Shown here piece after piece: positions 12,449-25,800 of a stretch of 64,000 bases of DNA (position 1 is its first letter; each line of letters starts with the position of its first letter). The DNA comes from Siphonodentalium dalli. Lineage: Eukaryota; Mollusca; Scaphopoda; Gadilida; Siphonodentaliidae. Location: contig CP136062.1 of the NCBI GenBank assembly GCA_032622095.1, forward strand, positions 155,552,875 through 155,616,874. Direction: 5' to 3'. The notes beneath the pieces are model-generated. The model was not told where the DNA came from and did not search any database. It worked only from the letters and a program-made list of their open reading frames with translations. The position numbers and the translations under genes are program-made.

Positions 12449-13020
12449 CTGTGCACATGTTTGCTGATGAAAATTAGCTGTACATTTCTGGTGACAACCC
12501 CTATTGCTTTACAACTATAATGGCACAGTGCAATTATTTTGTGAAATCGTGGATGGTGGCCAATAAACTGAAACTAATTAGTGACAAAACTGAAGAAATG
12601 TGAGTGTCTAATCTGGCATACGTAAAGACAGTTAGCATATATGTTATGACTTTTGATGACACTCAAGTTCACACTCCTACAAGCCACATATGCAAGGCAA
12701 TATACACTGAACTTCGGCGACACTGGAAAATGAGAAAATACATTCAAAACGACTCAATTTTTTAAAAACGTTAGTCATCTCTAAGTATCAGTCGACCTGA
12801 CTACTACAATTCTATTTTAATTGGTGTACTATATAATCAGGTATCTCAGCGTCTGCAGAAAACTGTTGCAATGATAGTTCTATGTCGTAGAAGATCTGAC
12901 GACAGATGCAATCTGCAAGAATTACATTGGCTACCTGTAGCAGACATAATTCTGTATATACGACGGGGAACTATCCTAGCATATATTCAATGGTATGAAA
13001 CACGCGATCCGTGGAATATA
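12449..13020 (+). mobile_element. L2/CR1-like LINE reverse-transcriptase 3' fragment (copy 1)
   Basis: The readable order is HMFADE (altered YADD), WMVANKLKLISDKTEEM, ICKAIYTELRRHWKMRKYI, SRPDYYNSIL, QRLQKTVAMIVLCRRR and LQELHWLPVADII. This is the diagnostic tail of CR1/L2-type reverse transcriptases (SWMxxNKLKLN, ICKxxxxxLRxxxKIR, SRLDYCNSLL, LHWLPV). Stops and frame changes make it dead. An 88-bp segment just after it (13038-13125) recurs at 13994-14085 and may be the element's 3' tail. A short scrap of the same family (NKL block) occurs at 9371-9430. Confidence 0.8.
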
Positions 13021-13037
13021 TCACTTCATTCTTACAC

Positions 13038-13125
13038 TGCCCTTCAAGTTTGTGGACATTCAATGTTAGCCATCCTTGCGTACTTGCCTTGAGGGCTTAT
13101 TGAAATGCTACTCTAGTGAGTAGTT
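13038..13125 (+). repeat. LINE-tail-like direct repeat, first member (copy 2: 51339-51426)
   Basis: CCTTCAAGTTTGTGGACATTC through ACTTGCCTTGAGGGC and TTGAAATGCTAC recurs at 13994-14085 at roughly 85% identity. It follows the L2/CR1 fragment directly, so it is probably that element's 3' untranslated end. Confidence 0.65.
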
Positions 13126-13993
13126 TAAGAATACCAATGCTGATAAATAACTTTAGGAATAGCCATTAAATAAATAAATAAATATTACACAAACATTTCT
13201 TGTAAAAAGTTGGCAAGTCTGATTTCAAAAGGTGATCCACACCAAGTGACCAGACATCTTACTAGCATAGCTGCGCTGAATGTGGGATCCCACATTTCAT
13301 CAAAACCAAGAGACAGTGAAAATTATAATGCATTCTGGAGGACTATTGCCTACATGTCTCTGATTGGTGTAGAAACCTACCAAATTATAAAAAAAATACG
13401 TCTCTTGTGAGAGAGTTTCGACAGCCCGTGCACCATGCACGCCCGCATCGCCGAAGTGAATTAAGTCACATTAACGTAGTAGATAATTATACAAATTATC
13501 GCGGTATATTTGCTAAAACATATGGTATATAATACCAATCTCATAATGGAAAGTATCATTTGTTACGTCTTGATTATCTAACCGAGGAACGGCAAGAGTT
13601 GATGCTTGAAATTAACACATGCTTCCAATAATAATTCATACTGGAATCGCAAAGGGAAATTACTGTTTAAAGTTAAATAGCCCTAAATAAAACAAGCAAA
13701 TAAGATACAACTCGACATTCCGATTTGTTAGCACCAAATTGGGCACCACTATTTAGCAAATTCCCGCCACATTTATAGTTATATCCTTGATATAAGTACT
13801 TTAATGGTGTGGTTTATAGATACATGAGTGACGGATAGACGCCGTTGGTGTCATGGCGGGAGGGGGGGGCACATAATGAAAACAACTATATTGTAGAATT
13901 CCACTAAACTTGTATGATATATTTATAATGTATAATGTATTCAAACGTTTCAGGCGCGGGTCCAGTGGAATACATTATTTTTCTTTCTTTCGC

Positions 13994-14085
13994 TTTCCTT
14001 CAAGTTTATGGACATTCAATGTGAGTCATCCGAACTTGCCTTGAGGGCTGATTGAAATGCTACGCGGATGAGTCTTTATTCGTCT
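13994..14085 (+). repeat. LINE-tail-like direct repeat, second member (copy 2: 52296-52387)
   Basis: A solo copy of the 13038-13125 segment with no reverse-transcriptase sequence upstream, as expected of a severely 5'-truncated LINE insertion. Confidence 0.6.
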
Positions 14086-15155
14086 CCATGGTATACTATG
14101 AACTTCTGTCGTACATCTCCATCAACCTTGTATAAAATGTTCCCAACGCCATGCTATAGGGATTTTAATGGTTTAGTTTAACCATACATCAGTCGATGTC
14201 ATGGTTGGGGATCACGGAAGGAACATGATACAAACTTCTTTGTCATCGATTGCCACCAGACGAATACATAGTGGAATTTAGATTGTACATGGCATTTAGG
14301 GTATGATTTAAAGTTGGCAAAGTGCACCGTCGAAGTGAATGATGGACCCGAAGCTCTTTATAATGTGTTTTCACTGGGGCCCGAACCATTCAATTGTATA
14401 AAGGTTACACCCCCACTATTTCAGAACCAAATAAGTCCAATATGAACATATGTGGATATTTAAGTCAGACATGAACCTATTTGTACGAGAGTGTTCTGGA
14501 AATGTATATGTATGCGTCTATATGATATACTGCACTACATGGTGTACTTTAAAGTCACATGGCGGTATGCGCTCCGAAATACACCTAATAATATTCGCTA
14601 TAGATTTTTCCCGGTATCGAAATAGGTCGAGATATACTTCCATTTTACGGCAGTATAGTCTCAGACAGACGAATTGAACTCATACAAAATATAACTTTGA
14701 AGACGGTGTTTGGGTGCTAAACAAACAACAGCCATGTCACGGCATGGCACATTAAAGATAATTCTGTGTTACGCTATTCCTGATATTGTAGAAATAAAGA
14801 GCGTTTGTTTCATTTCTGTGCGAAAAATTGAAAACAGCTGGAAGATGTCTGTAACCATGGCAATTATTTATCAGAGCATATATATGATGCCGGAATATAA
14901 ATAGTTCGTGTATCTGTCAACCTATATTATACCTCCTACTAAATTAGGCAGAAAATATTTGGAAGCTCGAAAGAGCCATGTCCGTTTAACATACTAAACA
15001 CATGGTGCGTTCTAAATCAGGAATCGAAGTCGGATAAACCATATGTTAACGACCTTGCCTAAACCTACACACAAGGCTCGTCCTGATTGGTCAGTATCCT
15101 GTATTCCCATGCAGACGCGGACCGTCCTTTTGTAGTACAATTCTAGATATTTTTA

Positions 15156-15182
15156 ATTGTACCACAAACAATGTGGTACAAT
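15156..15182. repeat. Short perfect hairpin (copy 2: 53438-53464)
   Basis: ATTGTACCACA and TGTGGTACAAT face each other across a 5-nt loop, about 350 bp before the larger palindrome. Confidence 0.6.
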
Positions 15183-15531
15183 CAGTGAAATGCTGCCAAC
15201 GCCTTGAAATTTCAGAAGTCAAACCATACGGCCATTGGCTAATGTCATGCTAAAGACTGAAGAAAGAGACATATAATGACTAACTACTGTATTATACTGA
15301 TTTTTATTTAAGTTAGAACAAAAATAAGTCTTAAGTGAATTTGTTTGCCACAAAAACAATGGAAAGGGGTTGTCGTTCAATAGTGACGCTATGTTTCACT
15401 ATCAGGTCTAAGAGAAGAATTGTTTGGTGGAAAATCTTACCACGCAGAGCTAGAAACTGGGCTATTATATAACAGTTTGAACATATGTCACTACAATTTC
15501 GACCAAACCATACAGTCGAATTACAAAAGAA

Positions 15532-15649
15532 ATAAATACACTGCGCATCGACGTGTATAGTATAATTTGACCACATAAACTGATTGTACTACCCCGCTTC
15601 GCGTCGTCCTACAATCAGTTTCTTTGTGGCCGATGCGCAGTGTATTTAT
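15532..15649. repeat. 118-bp palindromic MITE-like hairpin (copy 1)
   Basis: Perfect 19-bp outer arms, ATAAATACACTGCGCATCG at 15532-15550 and its complement at 15631-15649. A second inner pair follows (CCACATAAACTGATTGTA at 15571-15588 with 15610-15629). The left side has an asymmetric 20-nt bulge. Confidence 0.75.
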
Positions 15650-16766
15650 GTCTTAAATAGATAAGAGCAACATTTCTATAAAGTGTCGCACAATTAACTA
15701 AACTTATATAGTCATCTCCGTGATATGATGTATTCGTTTTAAAGTATAGTTTTCATACTCATAAGAGTCGCCGATAGATAAAGGAATCGCTATATGGCTA
15801 GTTAGGTATTTCAAAGTGGGCAGATAGGCGCCGTTGGGTATGAGGAGCTAGAAAACAACAGCATTTATTATAGGCATCAACATGATACTAATCGTGCGGC
15901 TTGAAGATAAAGATTTTCTGAATTGGGGTGGAGTTGATGCATTAAATTGATAAAGACGGAGTTACCGATATCAAAATGTTTGGTTAGTTTTTAAAGATCT
16001 ACAGTCCGATTTAACACCAGATGACCGAATTATTTGAGATAATGACCAGCTTACCGGGACAATGAAAAAGGAAAACTGAATTCAATTATCATCTGTTCTA
16101 TGGCACGAGCGTCGCGACAATTGACAAAGGCATATACACCAGGTTTACGCGTATACAATATCATAATTAGAAATGCTGTGTATTATATTCCATGTTTGGG
16201 CAACGGAATCATAGCTTCTCTTTATCAGTGACACTCTTTAACAGAGATCGCTGGAATATTGCTCAGTCGACAGAAATTGAAGTCGACATCTGACCATCGA
16301 AACCTCCCGCTAATGGACCCAATCATCTTATTTTGTGAATCAACGTTATTGCTGAGTACTCAGTTGTGATACAATCTGTAAGATTACTGTGGTAATAATC
16401 TTCTATAACCGATGTCTATTACACGTCCATGTTGTGTTTACTTCTTGACACGGGTCGAATTAATGATGTTAAACTAAAGACAACAATGTGATTCAGGGTA
16501 TATGATCCATGTATAAGATTGACGTTGTATTATGCCAATTTGTGGAAAACATTAACTACCTTGACCAAATATATTCCTATCAAATGTCCCCATAAAATGT
16601 TCACGTCACTTTAACCTGGACAACGCCGGGTCACCATGCTAGTACTATATATAGCATGTAATAAAATGCGTAGGAGCTGGGAGGAACACACTACTCACGT
16701 GACTATTTCTGGCAAGCAACGTTAGCATGTGATTATTTATTATAATTAGATGAGGATTCAGCGTCC

Positions 16767-16775
16767 TATATAAAG
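16767..16775 (+). promoter_or_regulatory. TATA box of RGK gene copy 1
   Basis: TATATAAAG lies 112 bp before the start codon. A start site about 30 bp downstream (near 16797, in ACTCAT) would leave a 5' UTR of roughly 80 nt with no upstream ATG. An E-box, CACGTG, sits at 16696-16701, about 100 bp before the predicted start site. The start ATG at 16879 is preceded by CAAA, an acceptable animal initiation context, and opens the frame containing the P-loop. Confidence 0.6.
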
Positions 16776-16878
16776 AGTCGTAGATAGGGACACCACTCAT
16801 AACGCATTTGCAACTCATCAGTTAATAAACCATCGCTGACATTTATATCGCACCTTCGATATCCTGTAATTTGTCAAA

Positions 16879-19800
16879 ATGTCTCGTCAAAATTATAAAA
16901 TTAATGCTGAGGATCGTGACATGTACTCCTGTCGTTCTTTCAGCTTCACATCAAAAGGACTGATCAATAAGGGGGATTCGATGCAATCTCTGAGTGACGT
17001 AAGCCTAACATCAAGTAGTGGCGAATCGAGCGAGAGTTCTTCCCGTACTTCTAGCTGTTCTGACTTCTTTTACGCAGACGAATCGGTGCTAGGCCAAGAA
17101 TGCTGCCGTGTAGCTGTCGTAGGTTCACATGGCGTTGGGAAGACGGCCCTGATACGACAATTTATGACGTCAGAATACGTTGGTGATGTCGACGATGTGG
17201 AAGGTTGGTACCGTTAATTTATTTTATTGTTTAAAGATTCGAATGGGCACCTAATTAGTACCTAAGGTAATTTCCAGATAATATCAATATCAAATATAAC
17301 CAGAACGCGCCACATGGCTTTTTGTCTCTGGAAGTTACATAATTATAATACATAAGACATGACTTTGTTCAGGAAATTGAACGGCACCGATCTCCAGTAC
17401 CAGGGCTGAATACAAATCATATATTCATTTCTTCAAATCGTCCATTGATGAACTCGCGACTACAAAACAAGGTAAACTGTTCATGTTAGAAATTACACGT
17501 GAAAAACATATTTACGGATATCCTTTTTTAAGTATGTCCCTTGTAATTTGAGTTCATGTCCTCTGTTCCGTTTGTAATCAGCGAATACAAAATAATAACA
17601 CCGGTCCGTGTTATACAAACCGTTCTGATATATAGAAACCTCGATAAAATCGCCCCTAAATCGTCTATTATTCATATATTTGAGTTTTACGATGCGTAAA
17701 CCAGACATAAGAATAAACGCGATGTGTTGCATCCCAAAGGGATAATTACACTCACTTCATTTGCTGTAGTATTTTCCCCATCGATATCCAAATATTAAAT
17801 GCTTTTAAATAGGGTAATTATATCGGTATGGGAATGGACGTTGCATATTAAATTTCGCTATGACAACGCAAGACGTCGCGGCAACGTCACTACAAAGTTC
17901 CCAATATTTAACAATAGTTCACATTTAATCTATGTGTGTATATAAGTGTATTACGGGTTGATAGTTTTCACTAAAATAACTATAATTATTAATCGACGTA
18001 TCATAACAAAATGACAGATTGAATGGCATTTATCGTGTCCGACCAAAAACTGTTCGCAATATACAGATATGGTAAATGGACCAATATCATAGCAATTAGC
18101 CAGGCTGCTTAACAAAAGGTAAACAAATGTACGACAGATTATAAGACATCGCTATCGCGACGAGCACTGACCGAAATCGTTATTGTATGCTGTAACCCTT
18201 GCTACACTAAAGCATCATTGAATAGTTGTGATCCCAAATGAAATGTTCAGACAATAAGCTCAACAAACGACCATTGTCTTTGTTGAACTTATTATCTGGA
18301 CGGTTCCCTCAACAAATAGGGCTCCTTCTGCTATATTATGTATATGTCGTCTGTTTTTATCACATAACATGCCTCCAAACAAATAATAGACTATTCCAAC
18401 ATACCGTCGTGCGTGCAAGTGAGTTAATTGTGGTCCTAAATATTCACATAGGTTCATATTGAACTAATTTGATTATGACATAATCCCATAGAGAGCTTAT
18501 ACGGTTATTATATGTCGCGTCGATGAAAAAGTGACAAAAGAATTCCAATATGGGCTTATTTATTATTGAAAGAGTCCCATAATGGACTGTTTTAAAACCC
18601 GCTTATATGTCCACATAGAGCATATATTGAGCCTATTTCGCACACAAAAACAAGCCCGTTATAAGCTTATTTTCACGAGAACAGGCTGATTATTCATATG
18701 TACACTTTTCAACTGACTATGAAAATCCATTTAGTATAGCAAGAGTTAATGCCCCTCACCCAAAGTTAACTTAGTTAAGTATAAAATATTGGAAACGTTT
18801 ACAACATAGCTGTGACATTGACAGATAATTTTCCCGAGAATACGAAGCCGGTATAGTATTACGTCATGAATTATCAACCAACATGTATCATACCTCCTTC
18901 CAAATTATGTTGACAGAATTTGGAATCTCGAATGAGTCATTTGAGGACTTAAAATAGTTGTCAAATTTTACTCTTCAGGTACCAAATCGCTTCTATAATA
19001 ATAAATAATTTCAGAAATCAAATAAATCATTACATACATTATTGTTTTGGCCATATGAGAGGAAGCTTCATTAATTTTGTGTCACAATGTTGATTTTATG
19101 ATTTATTACATAGCACAGCCCCATATATTGCAATGAAGAATAAACCAGCCACATTTAGGCCAATACATTATTGCGGATCACCGCCTAACGATATATTAAG
19201 ACATGTCTCCTCAGACCTTAAAATATATCTAGTAGTAATTTTAAATTCCTAGGCAAATATTTTGACAAGAACATTACAATAAAATTGAAAATGTCGACAA
19301 AAAAGCTTGGAAACACGGAAGATTTCTAACACAGTGTTTTTGGCCAAAAAAAAGCTTGGCATCACAAATTATTAACACCGATATGGAGAATAACAGTGTC
19401 GGTAAGATGATGTCATGTTTTATATTGCTTGCTACTATTTCCAGTTCCGCCTTTTCTAGCTATGCTTCTGCTGTAACAGTGCTGTTCACAATTGGTATTC
19501 TGAAATTCGATTTGTTGTTTGCATTGATTCATTCGCTATATTCCAGAAGATGATAACGATAACATCAAACAGGTGTCTGTCATGTTAAATGGAGAACAAG
19601 TATGGCAATGCTTTAACGAGGAACTAACAAATCAGGTATGATCTAATCCATACCACGGACATTTTGCTCCTATTCACTGTCTAAAATATATTTCATGCTA
19701 GAAATTAAATATAATGACGGCCGGTACGACTATATATATCTCGAGTTTTAAATTAAAGATGTATTCATGTTTCCAAACCACCCGTAACTGGCATGGGGCG

Positions 19801-22800
19801 ACAAATGTGTTTACTTAAAGTACACATTTCAAAGATAACATATAGCATATAATTTTTTTATCAGTCGATGTATTCGCCTACAATTACAATACTTAAGTTA
19901 AGAAATACGTTATGATTACATATATAATAAAGCTGAGTGTAAAATTTTCAAGAGTGGAATTGTGGTTTTAACCACGAGTCTTTTGGCGAGTTTTTAAAAC
20001 CACAATTCCACTCGTGGTGACAATGTGGTACTGATGGTCCTATATTCGAGGGGCACACTTACTCAATTTAAGATATTACGGAAGTAGTGGCACGGGTTAC
20101 TGTTTATTTAGCAAGTGTCTAAACTCGAGGGAAATGTGCGGCCCAAGCAGCCCAACATATTTATTGATTTATTTTAATTGTGATTTTGCGAAATAGTGAA
20201 TTGGCATATACTAATAAATGACGCTTCCGCGTGCATCGTCTTGGTCGCTGCGGGACTTTCAACTCTTCCAAAAACCAGGATCTTTGTTTGTAATGTATGT
20301 CAGTAAGTGCCTATTCGGGGTACCAGTTACAACAACAACAATAACAACATCCAGCCTATGATTCATGGAAAAATGTTATTAAAAAGTTGATGTACATGAT
20401 ACAATCTAAACGCACAAATACGAAAACAAAGTTGTTTAAATGATAACTTTACAAGAAATATTGTTGTCGCTCTGAAACTTCGAAACTATGAAATAACTGG
20501 ATACACAATTAATTATCAAACAAGAGTATTTTATGTGTCACGTCTCGTTCCGAAAATATCATTATACACAACATCTGATAACGCAGTTTATTCAGGGACG
20601 GGTGTGTAAATAAGGGGCACAGTTATTTGAAAGATGACTGAAAGTGGAACCCACAACACTTACACAATGTACGTATGCCTGGGTTGGGCACAGGCTAGAA
20701 TTTCATATTTGACACATAAATCTTTTTAATGTGGGCCGGTATCAAGGTTAAAAATGGTCACCACTCGGATTTCGAAAACAAATTTATTTCATGCAGATGA
20801 CAAATTTTGATAAGTGAGACCAGTATATGTAGCCACTGTTTCGCGGACATCGCTGCTACCTGATACGGGTGTGGTAAAAGTAAAATGAAACATTATTTTC
20901 AAAACTAACAAAACATGCTCTAATTATAACCAACCTTTTCTCAATACACACACCACATCCCTTTTACCCCTACTGAACATTTGAAACCAGACTGTCACCT
21001 TAATGGACGTGCCATTTCGTTTGTTTGCGATGGAGACCATATCTACACATGCTATGTATGATAATATGTATAATGATCGTTGACACGCCATGTATATTTT
21101 CAACCGCAATAAGCAATATTGGTTGCGGTTTAACGCCACGTGGATATTTTCCCCCATCATATTTTGTTTGAAAAGGTCTAAAAGGCTATTACTATAAATT
21201 ATTTAAGCTCACACTTCTTGAATGAAATTTTAATGAAATTTCAGTCGTCCACTGTACCTTGCAGTGTGAATGTTAGCATTTCAGTTAAGATTAAAAGAGC
21301 ATGATACCTTGAAGAAGTACATATCATTTGAAGAAACATCAATGACGACATATACACATTGATGTGGACAAAGGCGACATATGCCAATATGCACACAAGC
21401 AGAGTGGTATATATAACATGAAATGTTCCTTCTAAGTCGGTAGATTTGCCGAAACATTGTTAGTGAGAATATTGTCAAATTGATGCGATGCCAAACACTC
21501 CTGCACGGTGATAAAATAAATTGGAGAATAATCTTTCTCACAGTATTTATAATTAACAGATAATATATCAAAACACATCATCATTATTATATATTAAATA
21601 AATGCAGTGAATATGGCGAAATAGTTGTCATTAGTTTATCGCCGATTGTTGCGTCCAGAATCGAGAAGTAAATATCTACATTTGAGCGAAGTTCAGATAT
21701 TTTCTATGGAGTACTCACTATTTGCTTGACATTTTCGGCGATGTTAGTAGAATGACACATTCACCAAATTGGCATAGCACAGGATACTAATGGTGATATT
21801 TGCTGGTCTTGCAATGACTTGCATGTGACATTCCAGTTTCTGCAGGTGTGGGTGCAGACATAAGACAGGGTGCATATCGAATCAACTTAACAAATAATAA
21901 TTGTGATATTTAGAGAAGGGACACTCCAGTTTCAGCAGGGCCGGGTGTAAAATGATGGGAGCATCAAACCAGTGCACACTAACTATAATATGAACCCTCA
22001 ACACAATGCCTGGTTAGAGCACAGGTTTATGCTTTAAGATTTGATTGCAGCATTATTATTTTAATGGGGATATAAATAGACAGAGTGGCATAGACCCCTT
22101 GATATTATGTGACACAAACGACATTTTCGAGCATAACTGGAAGAACGCTATTTCCTAACTCCAACATCAAAACTGTTCTAAATACTCACCATTGGGATTT
22201 TCAAAAACAAATTTGTTTTAATGCAGATGATAAATGTAGGTGGTAAAACGGCATCAGCGTCGGTGGCCACTGTTTTGCAGAAATCGGTACTACTGCGGGT
22301 GGGAGGCAACGTAGTCTGAAACAATATTTTTTCAAAACTCAAAGAAACCCGATAAAGCTCACAAATTAATAACTAACATTCTCTCAATACACGTGGCATA
22401 TCCAAGGTGCCAGAAAACACTGGTACACTATTTTAAGAAATTTATCCCTATTGATAATTGGAAAATGTTGAGTGTCGCACCATTATCTAAATGAAAATCG
22501 TACAAGGATTTGTAGAAATTGGCTGGAATCCTGAAAACATATTATAGTTTATTGATATTTAAAGTGACTTAAATGCGAGGGTTTATTACGCTGTGATATT
22601 TTTGTCTTTTTTGGAGATAATGTTTTAGTTTTGCCACTTTCCTTCAATATCACGTTAAAATATGTCTCTTGTGCCTAAAACGACAGTAATCCGTAACCAC
22701 ACTAAGGGCGTCTCATTCTGTACAAGCTGGCGGTGTATGTCTTGGTCAAAAGCCATGACTAGTGCTTGATCAATCAATTGAACATAATGCTCGATTATTC

Positions 22801-25800
22801 CTGGATGATAATTTACAAGATGCTGATGTTGAGAGGGGGTTCATCGGTCTTTGTCTTGAATACATTTGTTCTGGATATTCCTCTCGTTATAACTATTAAA
22901 GTCGGCATTTCTACGTTGGCCTTAAGTTTTGTTATATGATGAGTCAGTCGTTTCCTATGATTGCCAATACTGGAAATGACACTGAGACACTGTTTTTTTG
23001 TATATATGTAAATGTTCAGACAATATGTAGTCGGTACGGGTGGGGCATGGAAAGTGTTTTGGACGTGTGCATATTATATCCACTGCCCCAGCTGCGTGGC
23101 GCTATTTGGTTATATTTAAAAAATGCTCGTTGCGAGGTGTGAATTGGGAGTCTGGCGGTGTAGAACCTTCACAAATGGCGGGGCAACATGTGTCGTATAT
23201 ACTGATTTGTAATTGGTGGAAGAAATTAATCTATTTGCCCGCATGCTGAAAAAAACAAATTCTTTAAATACAAATTTGTTGAAAATAATCAAGGATTTTG
23301 ATTTGAGTTGCCTGCTCCTATAAATTTTTATCTAGACTAATGGCATTGAAATATTATATTGTACGAAATTTACCAACACTGACTGATATGCCAAGCACCA
23401 GAACAACATGTATGGCATTGTTGATTAGACACCATCAATTGAACAGGGATTAAACAAAGATGGTGGAAAAAGAGTCATGAGCTATTTTAGAATCTGGATA
23501 TCCAGCATTTCTCTACGATGTACAACTCAACTTGAGCAACCTGGGTATATGCTGCTCAACTTTAAACAACTAGGATATCTACCGTATACTATATGCACCG
23601 TTTGGTGGAAATCGACTCGTCCGACGACAAGTAAAACCAATTTAATTAAACAGTGGTGGTGTAGAAAGTGGGGGTGACTGAACATAGCTGCTGTTATGAC
23701 AAATTCATATTAACATACGAACATGTCACTGAATATAGTTGGGTGTCACGACCTTAGGAAAACATCAAATTTGAATCTCTGAAAGATGACAATAACTCTA
23801 ACCATACCTCTAACAGGAACGCGACCTCAATCCTAACCCGAACCGGTATGGGACGGTACCCTAACACTAACGAGGACGGAACCGTACCATAACACAAACC
23901 GAGACGGGACCATAAACTGATCCGTAACTCTAACAGGGATACGACGGGACCATAAGCATAATCCTAACCGGGACGGGACCTTCGTCCGGGGCGGAACAAT
24001 CGGAACCGAACCATAACTCTAACCATAACTCGGGGCAAACATCAAATTTGAATCATTGGAAGATGACGTGGGGCAGAAACAAAATACTGATTTCCAAACA
24101 TGACAATAAAGAGACAGTTTCAACATATGTTTATATTACATGAGTTTAATCCGTAACATGATACGGACATATACGTTCAGAAGAGATATCCGTCATGGCT
24201 ACTGGTTGAGGTGGTTACTTCAAATAAACGAGATAAATCACTACCATGACTAATCTACGATATGAGCATCACATTGAATCCTGATAATAAAGGAATATGA
24301 GAACGGTAACATGGGAATATGGACATCGAGGTGTTATCATGTAATCAGGTAAGATTTAATCTAGTAATTAATGAGGACCTATGTTGACATTTCTGCTCAA
24401 ATTTTATTTCAATTAATTATGTTTAAGGAGACTAATTACCACCACCCAACTACCACATACAAGTTCGAACTGATTTATGATAATATATTCCACGCACAGG
24501 AACAATTATTCAAAACATTACTATTTATGGTTTTGCGCAATCATTCCGAAACTCGTTCTGTATGTGACTAGTTCGTATCTATAGTAAAATATATAAGTTT
24601 ACTGAACCAATTCGATAGTGTTTCGTGTAATGTTGTCGTTGGTAGCTATATAATATTATACAGATACATACCATTGTTGGAAGGTTATACTATACAGTTC
24701 TAGTTTGATGTAAGCAGATCACTCAACAAAAATATTTCCATGATGTTGAGTTGTTAACTTATTACACACTATAACAATAATTTAAGTTCGCTGGAAAATC
24801 AGGTTACTCAATGAGGAAGCCTACAACTGTAAGAGTTTACGCTTACCTGGTTGTTCTCCCTTTTACAGAATATGGTTCCAACTCATGACTGCGAAATCTA
24901 CGTAGTTGTCTACTCGCGAGGAGACCGGAATTCCTTTCGCCACGCAATTGACATCCTGTTCCATTTGCGCCGAGTGAGCAAAGTCACCAAGCCCATCATT
25001 TTGGTGGAGAACAAGTGCGATCTTGTCCGAACAAAGGTCATCGCCGCCGGAGGTGAGTACCGTGTCTTTGCCAAACACTGAATTACTAGTAGTTTCCGAA
25101 TGAAATGTTCAGATAAGTTCTACAACCGGCCAGTGTAGAACCTATTTTCTGAACATTATATATAGGTATGACTCATCTGCACTTGTATTATATGTTCGTC
25201 TGTCGTCTGCTAATAATATGTCATTCCAATATATACTGTTATACCTGATGGGAGAAACTATTTTGTGATGACATGGTTAACATCTCCATGGACAGTTTAT
25301 TACATATATTATTTCAGATGTTCTAGCAATGGGTCAATATCTTCAAAAGTTTAAATATGTTCACTAGACGCACAAAACACTTAAATATACTTTACCTAGA
25401 TCCAGCTATGTATGGGGCCATCTCCAACTCTCTTCAATAGAATATATGCAATAAATTAATGAATTTGAGTCGTCGTACATGAGTGAAAAAAACAGTAATT
25501 TAGTCTATTACATCGCCCATGAAGAGTATGTACTGTCGCAAAGGGAGATAAATCATGAGTCAGAAATAAGCTAAATGTTTTTGAGCAGAAATAACAATTC
25601 TAAATTAAATTGAACGTGAGTTGAATCCTTGTGAACATATGCAGTACACCGGTTTATCACATAATTAACCGTTAACCCCGTCCCAATGTTTTAGTAAGAC
25701 ACACGTGTATTATCGCTGCGCGCAGTGACGTAAGGGCTTATATCAATGGTGTCGAAGCCAATTCGGGGACTTTATTATTATGTTAAACATAATGTAATTA

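Larger units (their letters stand above)
13126..16690. other. Noncoding stretch upstream of RGK (copy 2: 51427-54973)
   Basis: Apart from a LINE tail (13994-14085) and two hairpins (15156-15182, 15532-15649) I see nothing. A G(8) run near 13863 is two bases longer in copy 2. Cis-regulatory sites of the RGK gene could lie here but cannot be pointed to. Confidence 0.5.
19636..24868 (+). other. RGK intron 2, copy 1 (copy 2 equivalent 57919-63138)
   Basis: This 5.2 kb intron has a GTATGA donor and a strong polypyrimidine tract before TTTTACAG. It contains a 20-bp-arm hairpin (19952-20013), a pair of 380-480 bp direct repeats (20585-20965 and 21915-22400) and a telomere-like minisatellite island (23790-24036). 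Between 24068 and 24868 I see nothing. Short open frames here show no family resemblance. Confidence 0.75.
1..25730 (+). repeat. 38.2-kb repeat unit, copy 1 (portion also seen in copy 2)
   Basis: This stretch reappears at 38246-64000 in the same order and orientation. The offset between copies drifts from 38245 at the left edge to 38270 at the right edge because of small indels. Differences checked by eye are scattered substitutions (9 in 598 RGK exon bases) plus indels of 10-230 bp. Position 1 matches 38246 only because the window starts there, so the real left boundary of the repeat lies outside. The unit runs to 38245 if the copies are truly tandem. The content is RGK GTPase gene plus LINE, SINE and Helitron remnants. 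Confidence 0.97.

Noticed and set aside
17204-17209. Alternative RGK exon 1 donor 4 bp downstream (TTG|GTACCG)
   Set aside because: Using it creates TGA at the exon 1/exon 2 junction, while the donor at 17204 keeps phase with exon 2.
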